A stretch of 64,000 bases of DNA from Vicia villosa (lineage: Eukaryota > Streptophyta > Magnoliopsida > Fabales > Fabaceae). Made by a program: the position numbers and the translations under genes. Below the pieces are notes generated by a model. The model was not told the origin of the DNA. It did no database searches and saw nothing but the letters and a program-made list of their open reading frames with translations. Position 1 is the first letter of the stretch; every line of letters begins with the position of its first letter. Shown here one piece after another: positions 54,713 through 64,000 of the stretch. The stretch lies in assembly GCF_029867415.1 (NCBI RefSeq), contig NW_026705461.1:1-64000 (forward strand), read 5' to 3'.

Positions 54713-55607
54713 ACTGCTCTGTTTGTTTTCTCCTTTCTCTCCCTCTTACTTCATATTTATGTTCTTTTCATTAAGGACAATGCATGTTTTAAGTGTGGGG
54801 AGAGAATCATTTCTTTGTTTTGTTTTCTTTCGGTTTTCTTTGAGTGAAAATAAATTTAGACTTAGAAATAAAATGCATCTTTTGAAAGTTTTAGGCTACA
54901 GATTAATTTGAGGTTAAATTGTGGAGACTTGAGAAAAATTTACAAGATCGGTATCGTTTTAACACCTTAAGTTTCCCGAATATGGAAATTAATTTGAATA
55001 CTTGTTATGACATAGCCTCAAGTTCTCATTCTTTATTAGCTCTTAAGTAGTTTATCTAGTAGTCAACACCATCTAGAAATCACACACTAAGTAATTAAGC
55101 TGATTCAAAGAACTTAACAATCCCGTACTTTATAAGAATAAGAAATATGAATATGAATCTGCCTTCTAAGTTAGGTGACCTCACCCGGTCACTTAGCCTA
55201 ACGATTGTGAAACCTTCAAGAAAAAATTTGTTGTTGCTAAAATGGTTAATTTTAAATTTTTTACAAGATATGGATCATAGTCACTAACAGGCTTATTTAA
55301 CAAGTGTGTAAATAGATAACAGGCTTAATGTGGTTGCCATAGAATGAAAGAGAATAAAAAAGAGGATGGGTAAGTTAGGCTTAGGCTTAATAACATGATT
55401 CAGATTGGTTTGTAAATGAGGGAGGCTTATGACTGCACAATTGCGGATTTGTGTTCTTACGATATCTTTAATGTGCAAGATTGGTATCTATCAATGAAAT
55501 CTTAACCGAATAAGAGTTTCTAGCCTAAAATAAGTATCTGAACGCTATTGTTTTTCATGAGTGATATTATTATGCTCGGAGTGCAAAAATTCAAGTGTGG
55601 GGGAATT
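54713..55607 (+). other. 3' untranslated block and polypurine tracts of the level-0 element
   Basis: GGACAATGCATGTTTTAAGTG with GGGGAGAG (54776-54804) parallels the internal motif of the level-1 element. A hairpin lies at 55173-55194 (AGGTGACC, loop TCACCC, GGTCACTT). The true polypurine tract TTCAAGTGTGGGGGAATT (55590-55607) precedes the LTR. Confidence 0.72.
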
Positions 55608-56640
55608 TGATCAGTGCATTTTGATGCATATTCTTCTACTATTGTACTTGAACATTTCTTTAGTTTTTTCTATTATTTTTACTATTTTAATGTGTTTTTA
55701 TATTTTAGTTTATTTTTGCCTTTATTTAATTTTTCGTATTTCATTTCCAGCATTAACTGTTATTTGACACCTCTTCACTGTACAGACCATAACTTAAGCT
55801 ACGAGAATTGGATTGACGCGTTCTAAGATGCGTTGGAAAGCTAAGAGAAAGAGCTACAAGTTTGGTGTTGAATCCATGAGTTGATTTGGAGTGATAGATT
55901 GTCGAATAATTCGTTAAAGTTCTAGACTTAAGAAATATTTAGTTTTGGGCTTTTTTTGGGCCGGTTTTATGTTTTCCCACCCGGTTTGAATTAGAATGGT
56001 GAATCCTTATTTATTTTGATTGTTCACTATTCATGAAATATTTCTGAAGTTTCGTACGTTTGTAATGGATAATTAATCCCAAGGCAAAATATGTTGATTG
56101 CGTATTCCATTATACTTTGAGGTTATAATAATTTTAATCAAGTTTCTATTCTGTTCAATTATATTCTATAAACATTGTTTGCTTAATTCGATTTTCATAG
56201 AGTATATTAATTTAATTAGATTTTTGTATGATCCTTAACTATAATCACGTTAGCATTTGCGTAATTTGTTATCGTGTTTGATTAATTCGTGTTTGCTTAA
56301 TCCGCGAAGGCTTAAATCTGTTTGCTTAATTCAGATAATATGAACTTATATCACATTAGACTCATTGCGCTTGTCAGTGAGTTTTGTAGTCGAATATGAC
56401 TAGATTATGAGATTGAATTTATAATAATCGATAAGTCGGAACCAGAATCAGTAGATTAGTCGTTATAACTTATTTGATAATCACTTATTTTCTCTGCTTT
56501 CTTAAACAAAACAAACCCCCATAATCGCTTCAGTTTGTTAATAATAATTCAAGAGTCATTCAGATACGATACTCGAGTTGTCGTTACCGTAAATTACATT
56601 TTAAATTACTTGGTTTTGACCTGTGTGCGACAGCTGATCA
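55608..56640 (+). repeat. 3' LTR of the level-0 Athila-lineage element
   Basis: It starts TGATCAGTGCATTTTGATGC right after the polypurine tract and ends GACAGCTGATCA, about 1033 bp. The end resembles the level-1 LTR end GCGATCA. The partner LTR lies outside the window, so the TSD cannot be checked. Confidence 0.72.
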
Positions 56641-57279
56641 CATATATGTCGCTACTATTTCATTTTGGAACCAGAATTCGATGCAGTTAATGAACTGATG
56701 ATCTTGAACCTGTGGTTTTGATCTCTGATACGACGACACTGGGTGAACTTGCAAGGTTAGCAGTCCAACGCCTAAGTCAACTCAAGATTGAAGATGAATG
56801 TAGTAAAAATTGGAGATCAGGAGAGTGTACATTGCTTTCCGTATGAAATGACTTTTATACCTTAGGTCAATTGGAGTGAATTTGAATTAAAGTACGCCTC
56901 AGCTATTTTGGCATTTTGCCGGCCAAAACAAATATTTTATATTATATTTTGTTTATTTTATTAAATATAAACTTTTTTAAATTGATGTTTTTCTTTAAGA
57001 TTTGAAATTTGAAATTTTTATTTTTATTTTAAAATATAATATTGAGAACTTAATTATTTTAGAAAGCAAGTCCTGTCTTTTAGTTTTATTTTTATTTTTT
57101 TATGCATAATGTTTTTTAGGGTATAAGTCATGGAAAGTCTTTTTTTAAGAAATATTTGTCTTAATACATCCTTTCAAATTAATTCTAAGTATTTTTTAGC
57201 TTAAAAAAAATCTAAATTTATTTATTTGACATAAATGTGCCAAGAAAAAGTCAAAAAAAACTTTACCACAATAGCTGAC
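56641..57279. other. Intergenic sequence between the retrotransposon nest and the subtilase gene
   Basis: About 640 bp of host DNA, AT-rich from 56930. No ORF or repeat family is recognised. The proximal promoter of the protease gene must lie here. Confidence 0.55.
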
Positions 57280-57289
57280 TATATATATT
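57280..57289 (+). promoter_or_regulatory. Likely TATA box of the subtilase gene
   Basis: TATATATATT lies 100 bp upstream of the ATG at 57389, a normal distance for a plant gene with a short 5' UTR. It is 640 bp from the end of the level-0 LTR. Confidence 0.5.
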
Positions 57290-57388
57290 ACAAGCTCATA
57301 GCAGTTTTTCAAATGAGATTGAGTTGAAAACATTCACAAAACTAAGTTATAAAAGTTAGGAAATCAGACATTATTCATGAGAGAAACA

Positions 57389-60300
57389 ATGTCATCATCC
57401 ATTTGTCACATGTTAATATCACTTCTTCTTTTTGTTTTTCTGCAACATACCCTTGCAATTAAACAGGCAAGTTTTTTTTTCTCATTTTTACATTATTAAA
57501 TAATCTCATTTTCATATTTGAGTGTTTAACTGTATGGTCTAATATTCTATAATTCATGTTTTTTTATGACAGTCCTATATTGTGTATTTAGGATCACATT
57601 CTTTTGGTTCAAATCCTTCGTTACTTGATTCTGAATCTATCACAAACTCTCACTATGATTTACTTGGATCTTACCTTGGAAGGTATGTAACTAAAATTAA
57701 GTGAATTTGTTGTTGTGGTTAATTATGAAATGATGATAGTTAATTTATTTTTTCATATATAGTACTGAGAAGGCCAAAGAAGTAATATTTTACTCTTACA
57801 ATAAATATATTAATGGTTTTGCTGCAATACTTGAAGAAGATGAAGCAGCAGAGATTGCAAGTATGTAGTTATGTTATATCATGGATTTATCTTCCATATT
57901 ACAAAATATTGTTTTATTTTAATTTTCTAATTAATTCTCTATACTATTTTTTTTTTTTGTGAATACAGAAAATCCAAATGTTGTGTCAATGTTTTTAAAT
58001 AAAAGATATGAATTACACACGACCCGATCGTGGAATTTCCTTGGGTTAGAGAGGGACGGTGGATTTCCTAACGATTCAGCCTGGAAAAAATCATTGGGTG
58101 AAGACATCATTATTGGAAATTTGGACTCTGGTAATAAAATATAAATTAATAGCATTTTTTAACGATAATATTACACTCATTGAATTTCTTTTTATGTGCT
58201 ATGCCTCAATAATTTTATTGATATTGTGACTTATGATAGGTGTTTGGCCAGAATCCAAAAGTTTTAGTGATGAAGGATATGGACCAATTCCAAAAAAGTG
58301 GAAAGGAATTTGTCAAGTTGCGGAAGGAAACCCAGATAAATTTTATTGCAACAGGTCTTTTACTCTCAATAATTTCATGTACTATCATTTTATTGCATCT
58401 CATATAACTTAACTGATGATTTGTAGGAAACTCATTGGAGCAAAATATTTTTATAAAGGATATCAGGCAACTCCCGGAGCGAAAAATGTAACCTTTAATA
58501 GTGCACGTGACCTCGATGGTCATGGCACACATACTTTATCCACTGCCGGAGGTAATTTTGTTGCGGGAGCTAATGTATTGGGCTTTGGAAATGGAACAGC
58601 AAGTGGTGGATCACCAAAAGCTAGAGTTGCAGCCTATAAGGTCTGTTGGGAAGGATGTAGTGAAGCAGATATTTTGGCTGGTTTTGAAGCTGCCATAGCT
58701 GATGGCGTTGATGTTCTTTCTGTGTCCTTGGGTGGAAATGATCCGCTAGAGTTTTTTTCAAGTGGTCTTTCCATAGGTTCCTTCCATGCAATTGCCAACA
58801 ACATCACTGTTGTGGCTTCTGCAGGAAATTCAGGACCTGATACCGCGCCTGTAGTAAATGTCGATCCATGGATTCTTACAGTTGCTGCTAGCACAATTGA
58901 TAGAGACTTTGCAAGTTATGTCATTCTTGGTAACAAAAAAATATACAAGGTATATATATAGCTATCAAATTTTGGGCATTTAATTTCTAGTAGTATATGC
59001 TTAATACAATTGTTTTCTGTGTTTATTTTTAGGGAGCTAGTCTTTCAGAGTTGAACTTACCACCTAACAAATTATATCCATTGATAAGTGGTTCAGATGC
59101 CATGTTTGATGAGAAGAAATATTTGCTTGATGATGCGTAAGAATGTATTTTTATTTTCTTTTCAAGTTTACGTTTCCAAATAAGTTGGGTACATTCGAAT
59201 TGATTTAAGTTATTTCCCGTTTGTCTGCTATTTCTGTATAACTTTTATTATTCCATTTTTCACTGTAATTTAAATACACAAATTGGAATTTATTTGTGTA
59301 GCATGCGTTGCGTAGAAGGATCTCTTGATCCCAAAAAAGTTAAAGGAAAAATACTGGTATGTCTTAGAGGGGAGACTGGTAGAGTTGACAAGGGTGTGCA
59401 AGCTTTACGTGTAGGTGCTATTGGAATGATAATAGATAACTTTGATCAGGGGTACGAAGTTATAGCAGATCCTCATGTGCTTCCCGCTACGCATGTTTCC
59501 TTTAAATATGGGAATTTCATTAATAATTACATCAAAGAAACAAAGTAATTGTTCTCATCATGTCTTTATATTAAACTTTGAATTATTTATAAAGATAGAA
59601 TCTTACATTTCATACATATATTTTGTAGGTCTCCTGTGGCTTTCATTACTAAAGTTAAAACACAATTGGGTATAAAGAACACTCCAATGATGGCTTCATT
59701 TTCCCCAAGAGGCCCAAATATCATTGATCCCTCAATCCTTAAGGTATACTGAAACTTGTGACAATTATCATTTTGATTATCGTAAAATAAGATTTCAAAT
59801 GTAATTATATATTTATTTTGTACATTTCAGCCTGATATCACTGCACCAGGCGTCAATATAATTGCAGCTTATTCTCTAGCTACATCTCCGACAAATCAAC
59901 CGTCTGATAAGCGTAGAATTCCCTTTGCTCCTCTGTCAGGCACTTCGGTATCATGTCCTCATGTTGCTGGACTAGTTGGACTAATTAAATCTGTTCATCC
60001 TGATTGGAGTCCAGCTGCTATCAAGTCAGCAATTATGACCACAGGTAATCAAATTAAGTAAGATCATTGGATTTTTTTCCAACTACCCCAAAAATATAGT
60101 TAATAGCACTTTTTTGGCCTTTAATAGCGGTATAAAAGCTCTCGTTATTATAGGTTGGTTATCTATGAAAGCGCCATTTAAGCGCTATTAAAATCCCAAT
60201 CCATATGCTATTTTATCTATAAAATTTACACTTTTTACAGCAACAACAAAAACTAACAACGGAGTGGATATATTGGATTCATCACTAGAGAAGGCAACTC

Positions 60301-60779
60301 CTTTCGATTATGGTGCAGGGCACATTCAACCTAATCTTGCGGTGGATCCTGGCCTTGTTTATGACCTTAATGTTACTGATTATTTGAACTACTTATGTGG
60401 TCGTGGATACACGAGTGATAAACTTAAAGTGTTCTACGACAAACCTTATACTTGTCCAAAATCTTTTAGTTTGGGAGATTTCAATTATCCATCAATCACA
60501 ATTAAATCTGGACAGTCTTTGAGTGTTACTCGTACGCTTACCAATGTTGGATCCCCAAGTGAGTATACAGTGGAGGTCCAAGAACCCCCACAATTTCTAG
60601 CCACAGTTGAACCTAAGATATTAAGATTTACACATAAGGGTGAAAAAAGAGAGTTCAAGGTAACATTCACTAAGAAGTTAAATGATGTATTTTTCACTTA
60701 TCATGCCTTTGGGAAGTTGATTTGGACCGATGGAAAGCATCGTGTTGGGTCTCCTATTACAATATCGTTCCAAGATTAG
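57389..60779 (+). CDS. Subtilisin-like serine protease (SBT5-like), 11 exons
   Basis: Exons: 57389-57466, 57573-57682, 57763-57860, 57969-58130, 58240-58354, 58427-58949, 59033-59136, 59302-59544, 59629-59743, 59831-60044, 60241-60779. They join to 2301 nt, 766 residues, with no stop. Order: signal peptide (about 1-24, [15 protein letters not shown]), inhibitor propeptide I9 ([10 protein letters not shown] to about 105), S8 catalytic domain with Asp 148 (NLDSGVWPES), His 220 ([13 protein letters not shown]), Asn 322 (ASAGNSGPD) and Ser 555 ([12 protein letters not shown]), an inserted protease-associated domain (about 370-500), and a C-terminal fibronectin-like domain. It should be secreted, self-processed, and act in the apoplast. 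Multi-intron structure and sequence resemble the AIR3/SBT5 group. Two oddities: intron 1 has a GC donor (CAG/GCAAGT), and Val 556 replaces the usual Met after the catalytic Ser. It appears functional. Confidence 0.95.
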
Positions 60780-60838
60780 GTTGATATTTCATGCATGCAC
60801 TTTGATAGAGTTGTGGCTCTCTCTTTTTTACCTCTTTC

Positions 60839-60844
60839 AATAAA
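60839..60844 (+). terminator. Polyadenylation signal of the subtilase gene
   Basis: AATAAA lies 60 bp after the stop codon, preceded by a T-rich upstream stretch. Confidence 0.6.
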
Positions 60845-62252
60845 GGCACATGTTGTGTTATGGTTCTTCAAAGGTTGTGATAATATTCTTCTTTTAATGT
60901 TATTTTATGATGATTTGAATCAAATGAATAAGATAAAGTATAGCTATCATAAAATGTTTCTATCGTTGAATGAATTTAAATTTTTAAAGAACTCGTAAAT
61001 TCTTCTTTAAATATAAGAACTATACAAGTATTACTAAATGCTTTTGAAATCAATGTTACAAAAATCGAATCAGAGATAAAAAAACAAATAGGTGAAATGT
61101 TCGGTTTAAGGTACAATAAATTAATAACATAAAATTAAATTTCATAGATATGTCACACAATCATATATTTATAATTTGATAAAACAAATATTTTAAAAAT
61201 CCATTATAAATTTAATGCAACAAGATCAATAGAAATATTTCATAGATTAGAATGATTAGAGGTGGAAATAGGTCAGGCCGATAACACAGGCCTACATGCT
61301 AGACTACACAGACTCAGGCCAGACCATACCTTTTTTTTTAAATAGAAAAGACCAGGATTTTTTTATAAGTCTATTTAGTTAAAAAAATGCTAAGCCGCAT
61401 GCTCTAAAAAAATTTTTTTAAATCTATCAGGCCGGCCTATTTAAGTCTAAAATACATAAATAAAACTTGATTATCTTGAAGAACTTGTGAAAATAAAATA
61501 AAAACACTTTATGAACATTGTTTTCATAAGTTCTCTTAAACAAATAGTCTCGCAGAACTTAAGCTAATAGGTAAGTTAAAATAAGTCAATGCAAGCAATT
61601 TTTTAAATCATCAGCTATAAGCTATCGGTCACCAGCCATCAACTAGCTTATCATTCAACCGCTATTTTTACCAAACGGAGCCTAAAAATCTTAAATTTTG
61701 AGACAGAGCGAGTACGAGATTTTCCAACAAAGTTCATTCTAGTGAAACTTGGCGACAAAATGTTGGGCAAAGGATTGTGGTCGTATGAAACAAGATAGTA
61801 GGGGATGCAAGGTTTTTTAAAGTGAATCTAACTGGGGTAAAGACTTATTTGAAGTGTAATATGATGGTTTTATAACTTTCTGTGAACTTACATTCACATA
61901 CATGAGGGTGCAATGCATGGCAAATAAGTGAGCTACCTTGTAAACATAGTGCATTTGCCATTATATACACACGAGCAAAAGTGGAGGACTATTCTGTTGC
62001 ATACTATAACAAAGATAATAAATACATCAAAGCTTATTCTAGTTTCATTTGCCATACTTAAATGTTTGTTTCACCAAGTATCTTCTTGAATAAAGTCAAT
62101 ATTTGTTTTTTGGTACACGGTTGCGACATTTTCACCATTAGTCCACATGATCGAAGAGAAAACCAACTTGAACTATACAGATTCTTTCATAAACCACAGA
62201 TATCTGAAAGTATTAGCGACGCTATGAAGATTTTTCTTCCACTTCGCTATCC
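60845..62252. other. Intergenic sequence with decayed short repeats
   Basis: No gene is seen. Bases 61260-61450 contain AGGTCAGGCCG and CAGGCCGGCCTATTTAAG in opposed positions around an A/T-rich centre. Bases 61600-61680 contain CAGCTATAAGCTATC and ACCAAACGGAGCC. Both look like remnants of small dispersed elements, but I cannot define ends or target duplications. Confidence 0.4.
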
Positions 62253-63752
62253 TTATTCTCCTTTAAGTTGAGCTTCCTTGCTAGTGAGAGGCACATATCG
62301 AACAGCAGTCTCAGTCCGTATACTGATAGAACCATCGGTGTTCTTGTCCACAACCTTTAAATCTTGAAACCTGTTTCCAACAGGAATAACCATTCGACCG
62401 CCGGGCTTCAATTGGTCAATAAGTGGTTGGGGAATCTCTGGTGCCGCTGCTCCAACATGAATGGCATCATAAGGGGCAAACTCAGGCCAACCCTGCCTTC
62501 CATCTGTCAACACAACAATTATACAAATGTTTCAAATTAAAGATCCATCAACTTAAAATAGCAACCAGTCAAGTTTTAACTGCTTAAGAAGCAATAATAA
62601 AACAGTGCAACTATTGCCGCGGGCCAGAAGAAGAACTTTGTGATAGTGAAAATGGAGACACGCAAATATCTTGGATGACCATAACATGAAGAAGGTTTAT
62701 GGATCAATTCTACTTTTAGCTTAAGCTGACTCAATCATTTCATAAAAATCTCAAATTTAACCACTACGTTATTGTTTTTGTGTATATGAAAGACTCACAA
62801 TAGTTTAACTATTCATCCATTACTATCTCCTTCATTTCCCATTACAAACATATAGACTAGATTAAACAGTCATTACTAAGTCCAGCATTAGGCAATACGA
62901 GATGTTCAGTGAGTGCTTAAGTGGCTTGTTCCTCAACCTTGCTAGCTAGCTATTATGGTAGGTTTCTGCAATTAGTTGGGTGCTTATTACATGGTATCAG
63001 AGCTCTGTTGATGGTGTCTCCGTAAGGGATACCTAATAGAGAAAAACTGAACTAACCAACTATGCTAGTAGAAATTAATTTAACCAAAAAAGGCCTTAAC
63101 CTTGTAACTGATTGTGCTGAGTCAGCACTGTCCTAGCTAGGTATAAATATCTATTATGTTGAGTGCTGTTACTAACTTCTTCATTTGATAATATTCAAAA
63201 CAGAAAATGCAATCTACTTTCCCTCTCTTTCTTTTCATCTTACAGTTTCTATCATTGTTACAGTTTCTATTACTGCCAATAGAGGAACTAACTAAAACAA
63301 CTAAATGAAGTGTCGTAGAGCTTCATCGTTGGCTCACAGTGGTTCCACTATGATAGGTATTTGGGTATGATTGAGCACCTAAATCACACATCGTTATCAT
63401 AAGATGTTCTGTGCAGTATTTAAATGCCATGTTCTTCTCCTTCGACCCATAGCATTAAAGGGATGATTCCTCCCAAGTGCTAGATTGCTTATCATGGTCA
63501 AATAGAACAAAAGAAACAGTACTATTGTTGTGCAAGAACTATAAAAGTTTCAATCTTTCGGATCCCTGGAAATAATAGAAACCATACCACCATCATGCAG
63601 AGAAAGGGAACCATCTTTCAATAATGAAGCTGCAGCACTTTTTTCAATATTCTTGATTGAAAAGGAAACCAATTCAGGAATATGTTCCACGCCAACAGTA
63701 CGGCCATTGGGTCCAACCATCAAGGCAAAGCACGCTGTCAGGTACCCAGTCC
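62253..63752 (-). CDS. PIMT: Protein-L-isoaspartate O-methyltransferase, last two exons
   Basis: Two minus-strand exons are visible: 63588-63752 and 62253-62503, separated by a 1084-bp intron with GT donor (63587) and AG acceptor (62504). The first encodes GTGYLTACFALMVGPNGRTV and VGVEHIPELV, the glycine-rich S-adenosylmethionine-binding motif. The second encodes DGRQGWPEFAPYDAIHVGAA, PQPLIDQLKPGGRMVIPVGN and the C-terminus, ending at TAA (62253-62255). The split codon (G/AT, Asp) keeps the frame. The enzyme methylates isoaspartyl residues in aged proteins, starting their repair; in plants it is associated with seed longevity. The 5' exons lie beyond the right edge. At the junction LHDGDGRQG stands where LHVGDGRQG might be expected, so the donor position should be checked with RNA data. 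Confidence 0.92.
62992..63003 (+). other. tRNA-iMet primer-site relic in the PIMT intron
   Basis: TGGTATCAGAGC, preceded by TTATTACA, is a perfect copia or TRIM primer site. A TATA-containing LTR-like stretch (GGTATAAATATC near 63138, then a CT-rich run) follows. No matching LTR pair is visible, so a decayed small retrotransposon is likely but not defined. Confidence 0.4.
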
Positions 63753-64000
63753 CTACAAATTGGTTCAAAGTGAAACAGAACATCAAGAGAAACATAATTG
63801 TCTAATCAGCAAACATAGTCAACGTCTTTAGCATCACATTGCTCGACAGCTCAATCAAGCAAAGGAAACAAATCATAAGTCTTCGTGCGCTACACACCCT
63901 TGTTATTGCACTTCTTACCATCAATTTTAGCAATCAACCTTACAAAACACGACATAATAACTTCAACAATTTAACCACTGTCCATATCATTCATTAAAAC
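63753..64000 (-). other. Intron of the PIMT gene (continues off the window)
   Basis: Directly upstream of the AG acceptor at 63753-63754. No coding exon is recognised before the right edge. Confidence 0.6.

Noticed and set aside
60100..60215. MITE in subtilase intron 10 (TTTAATAGCG / CGCTATTAAA)
   Set aside because: The inverted ends are short and imperfect and no target duplication could be fixed.

Overview
The window is nuclear DNA of a flowering plant, almost certainly a legume and most likely of the pea/vetch/lentil group (Fabeae). The reasons are large Ogre-type (Ty3/gypsy Tat) LTRs with a tRNA-Arg primer site, Cyclops/Calypso-like Athila elements, SIRE/Maximus-like Ty1/copia elements, AT-rich intergenic DNA, and two intron-containing plant genes at the right end. 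All calls come from reading the sequence by eye. Boundaries marked by TG..CA ends and target-site duplications (TSDs) should be right to within a base or two.

Bases 1-56640 form one nest of retrotransposons, each inserted into the previous one. Level 0 is an old, broken Athila-lineage element (1-28 and 53693-56640; its 3' LTR is 55608-56640), which also carries a Stowaway MITE (53781-54063). Level 1 is a Cyclops-like Athila element (29-53692, TSD AGAAC, two 1740-bp LTRs) inserted in the level-0 pol. Level 2 consists of three insertions inside level-1 genes: an Ogre solo LTR (3119-6995, TSD CTTCC) in gag; a minus-strand SIRE-like copia element, copia-1 (11887-30959, TSD TGACC), in the first extra ORF; and a minus-strand Ogre derivative (33043-49726, TSD CTCAT) in the second extra ORF. 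Level 3 consists of a plus-strand relative of copia-1, copia-2 (21376-30698, TSD TCATG), inside an LTR of copia-1, and another Ogre-like solo LTR (46417-49340, TSD ACTTC) inside an LTR of the Ogre derivative. With insertions removed, the level-1 element is about 14.0 kb: LTR, tRNA-Asp primer site, gag-pol, two paralogous extra ORFs (A and B), a conserved 3' untranslated block bounded by two polypurine-like motifs, and LTR.

Copia-1 has gag and pol in two frames and could once have supplied enzymes in trans. Copia-2 has lost protease, integrase, reverse transcriptase and RNase H and has a frameshifted gag, but keeps a 946-residue envelope-like ORF and two LTRs that look identical, so it moved recently. 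The Ogre derivative also lacks pol but keeps ORF1, a gag fragment with a duplicated zinc-knuckle module and a 3' UTR satellite-like array.

Bases 57389-60779 hold a complete 11-exon subtilisin-like protease gene (766 residues, SBT5-like). Bases 62253-63752, on the minus strand, hold the last two exons of a protein-L-isoaspartate O-methyltransferase gene that continues past the right edge. The most unusual signals are the two tandem Athila-type extra ORFs, the second with its own promoter carrying the same palindromes as the LTR; anti-primer-site repeats in the copia 3' UTR; and two conserved RNA hairpins, one supported by covariation and one by a GNRA loop.
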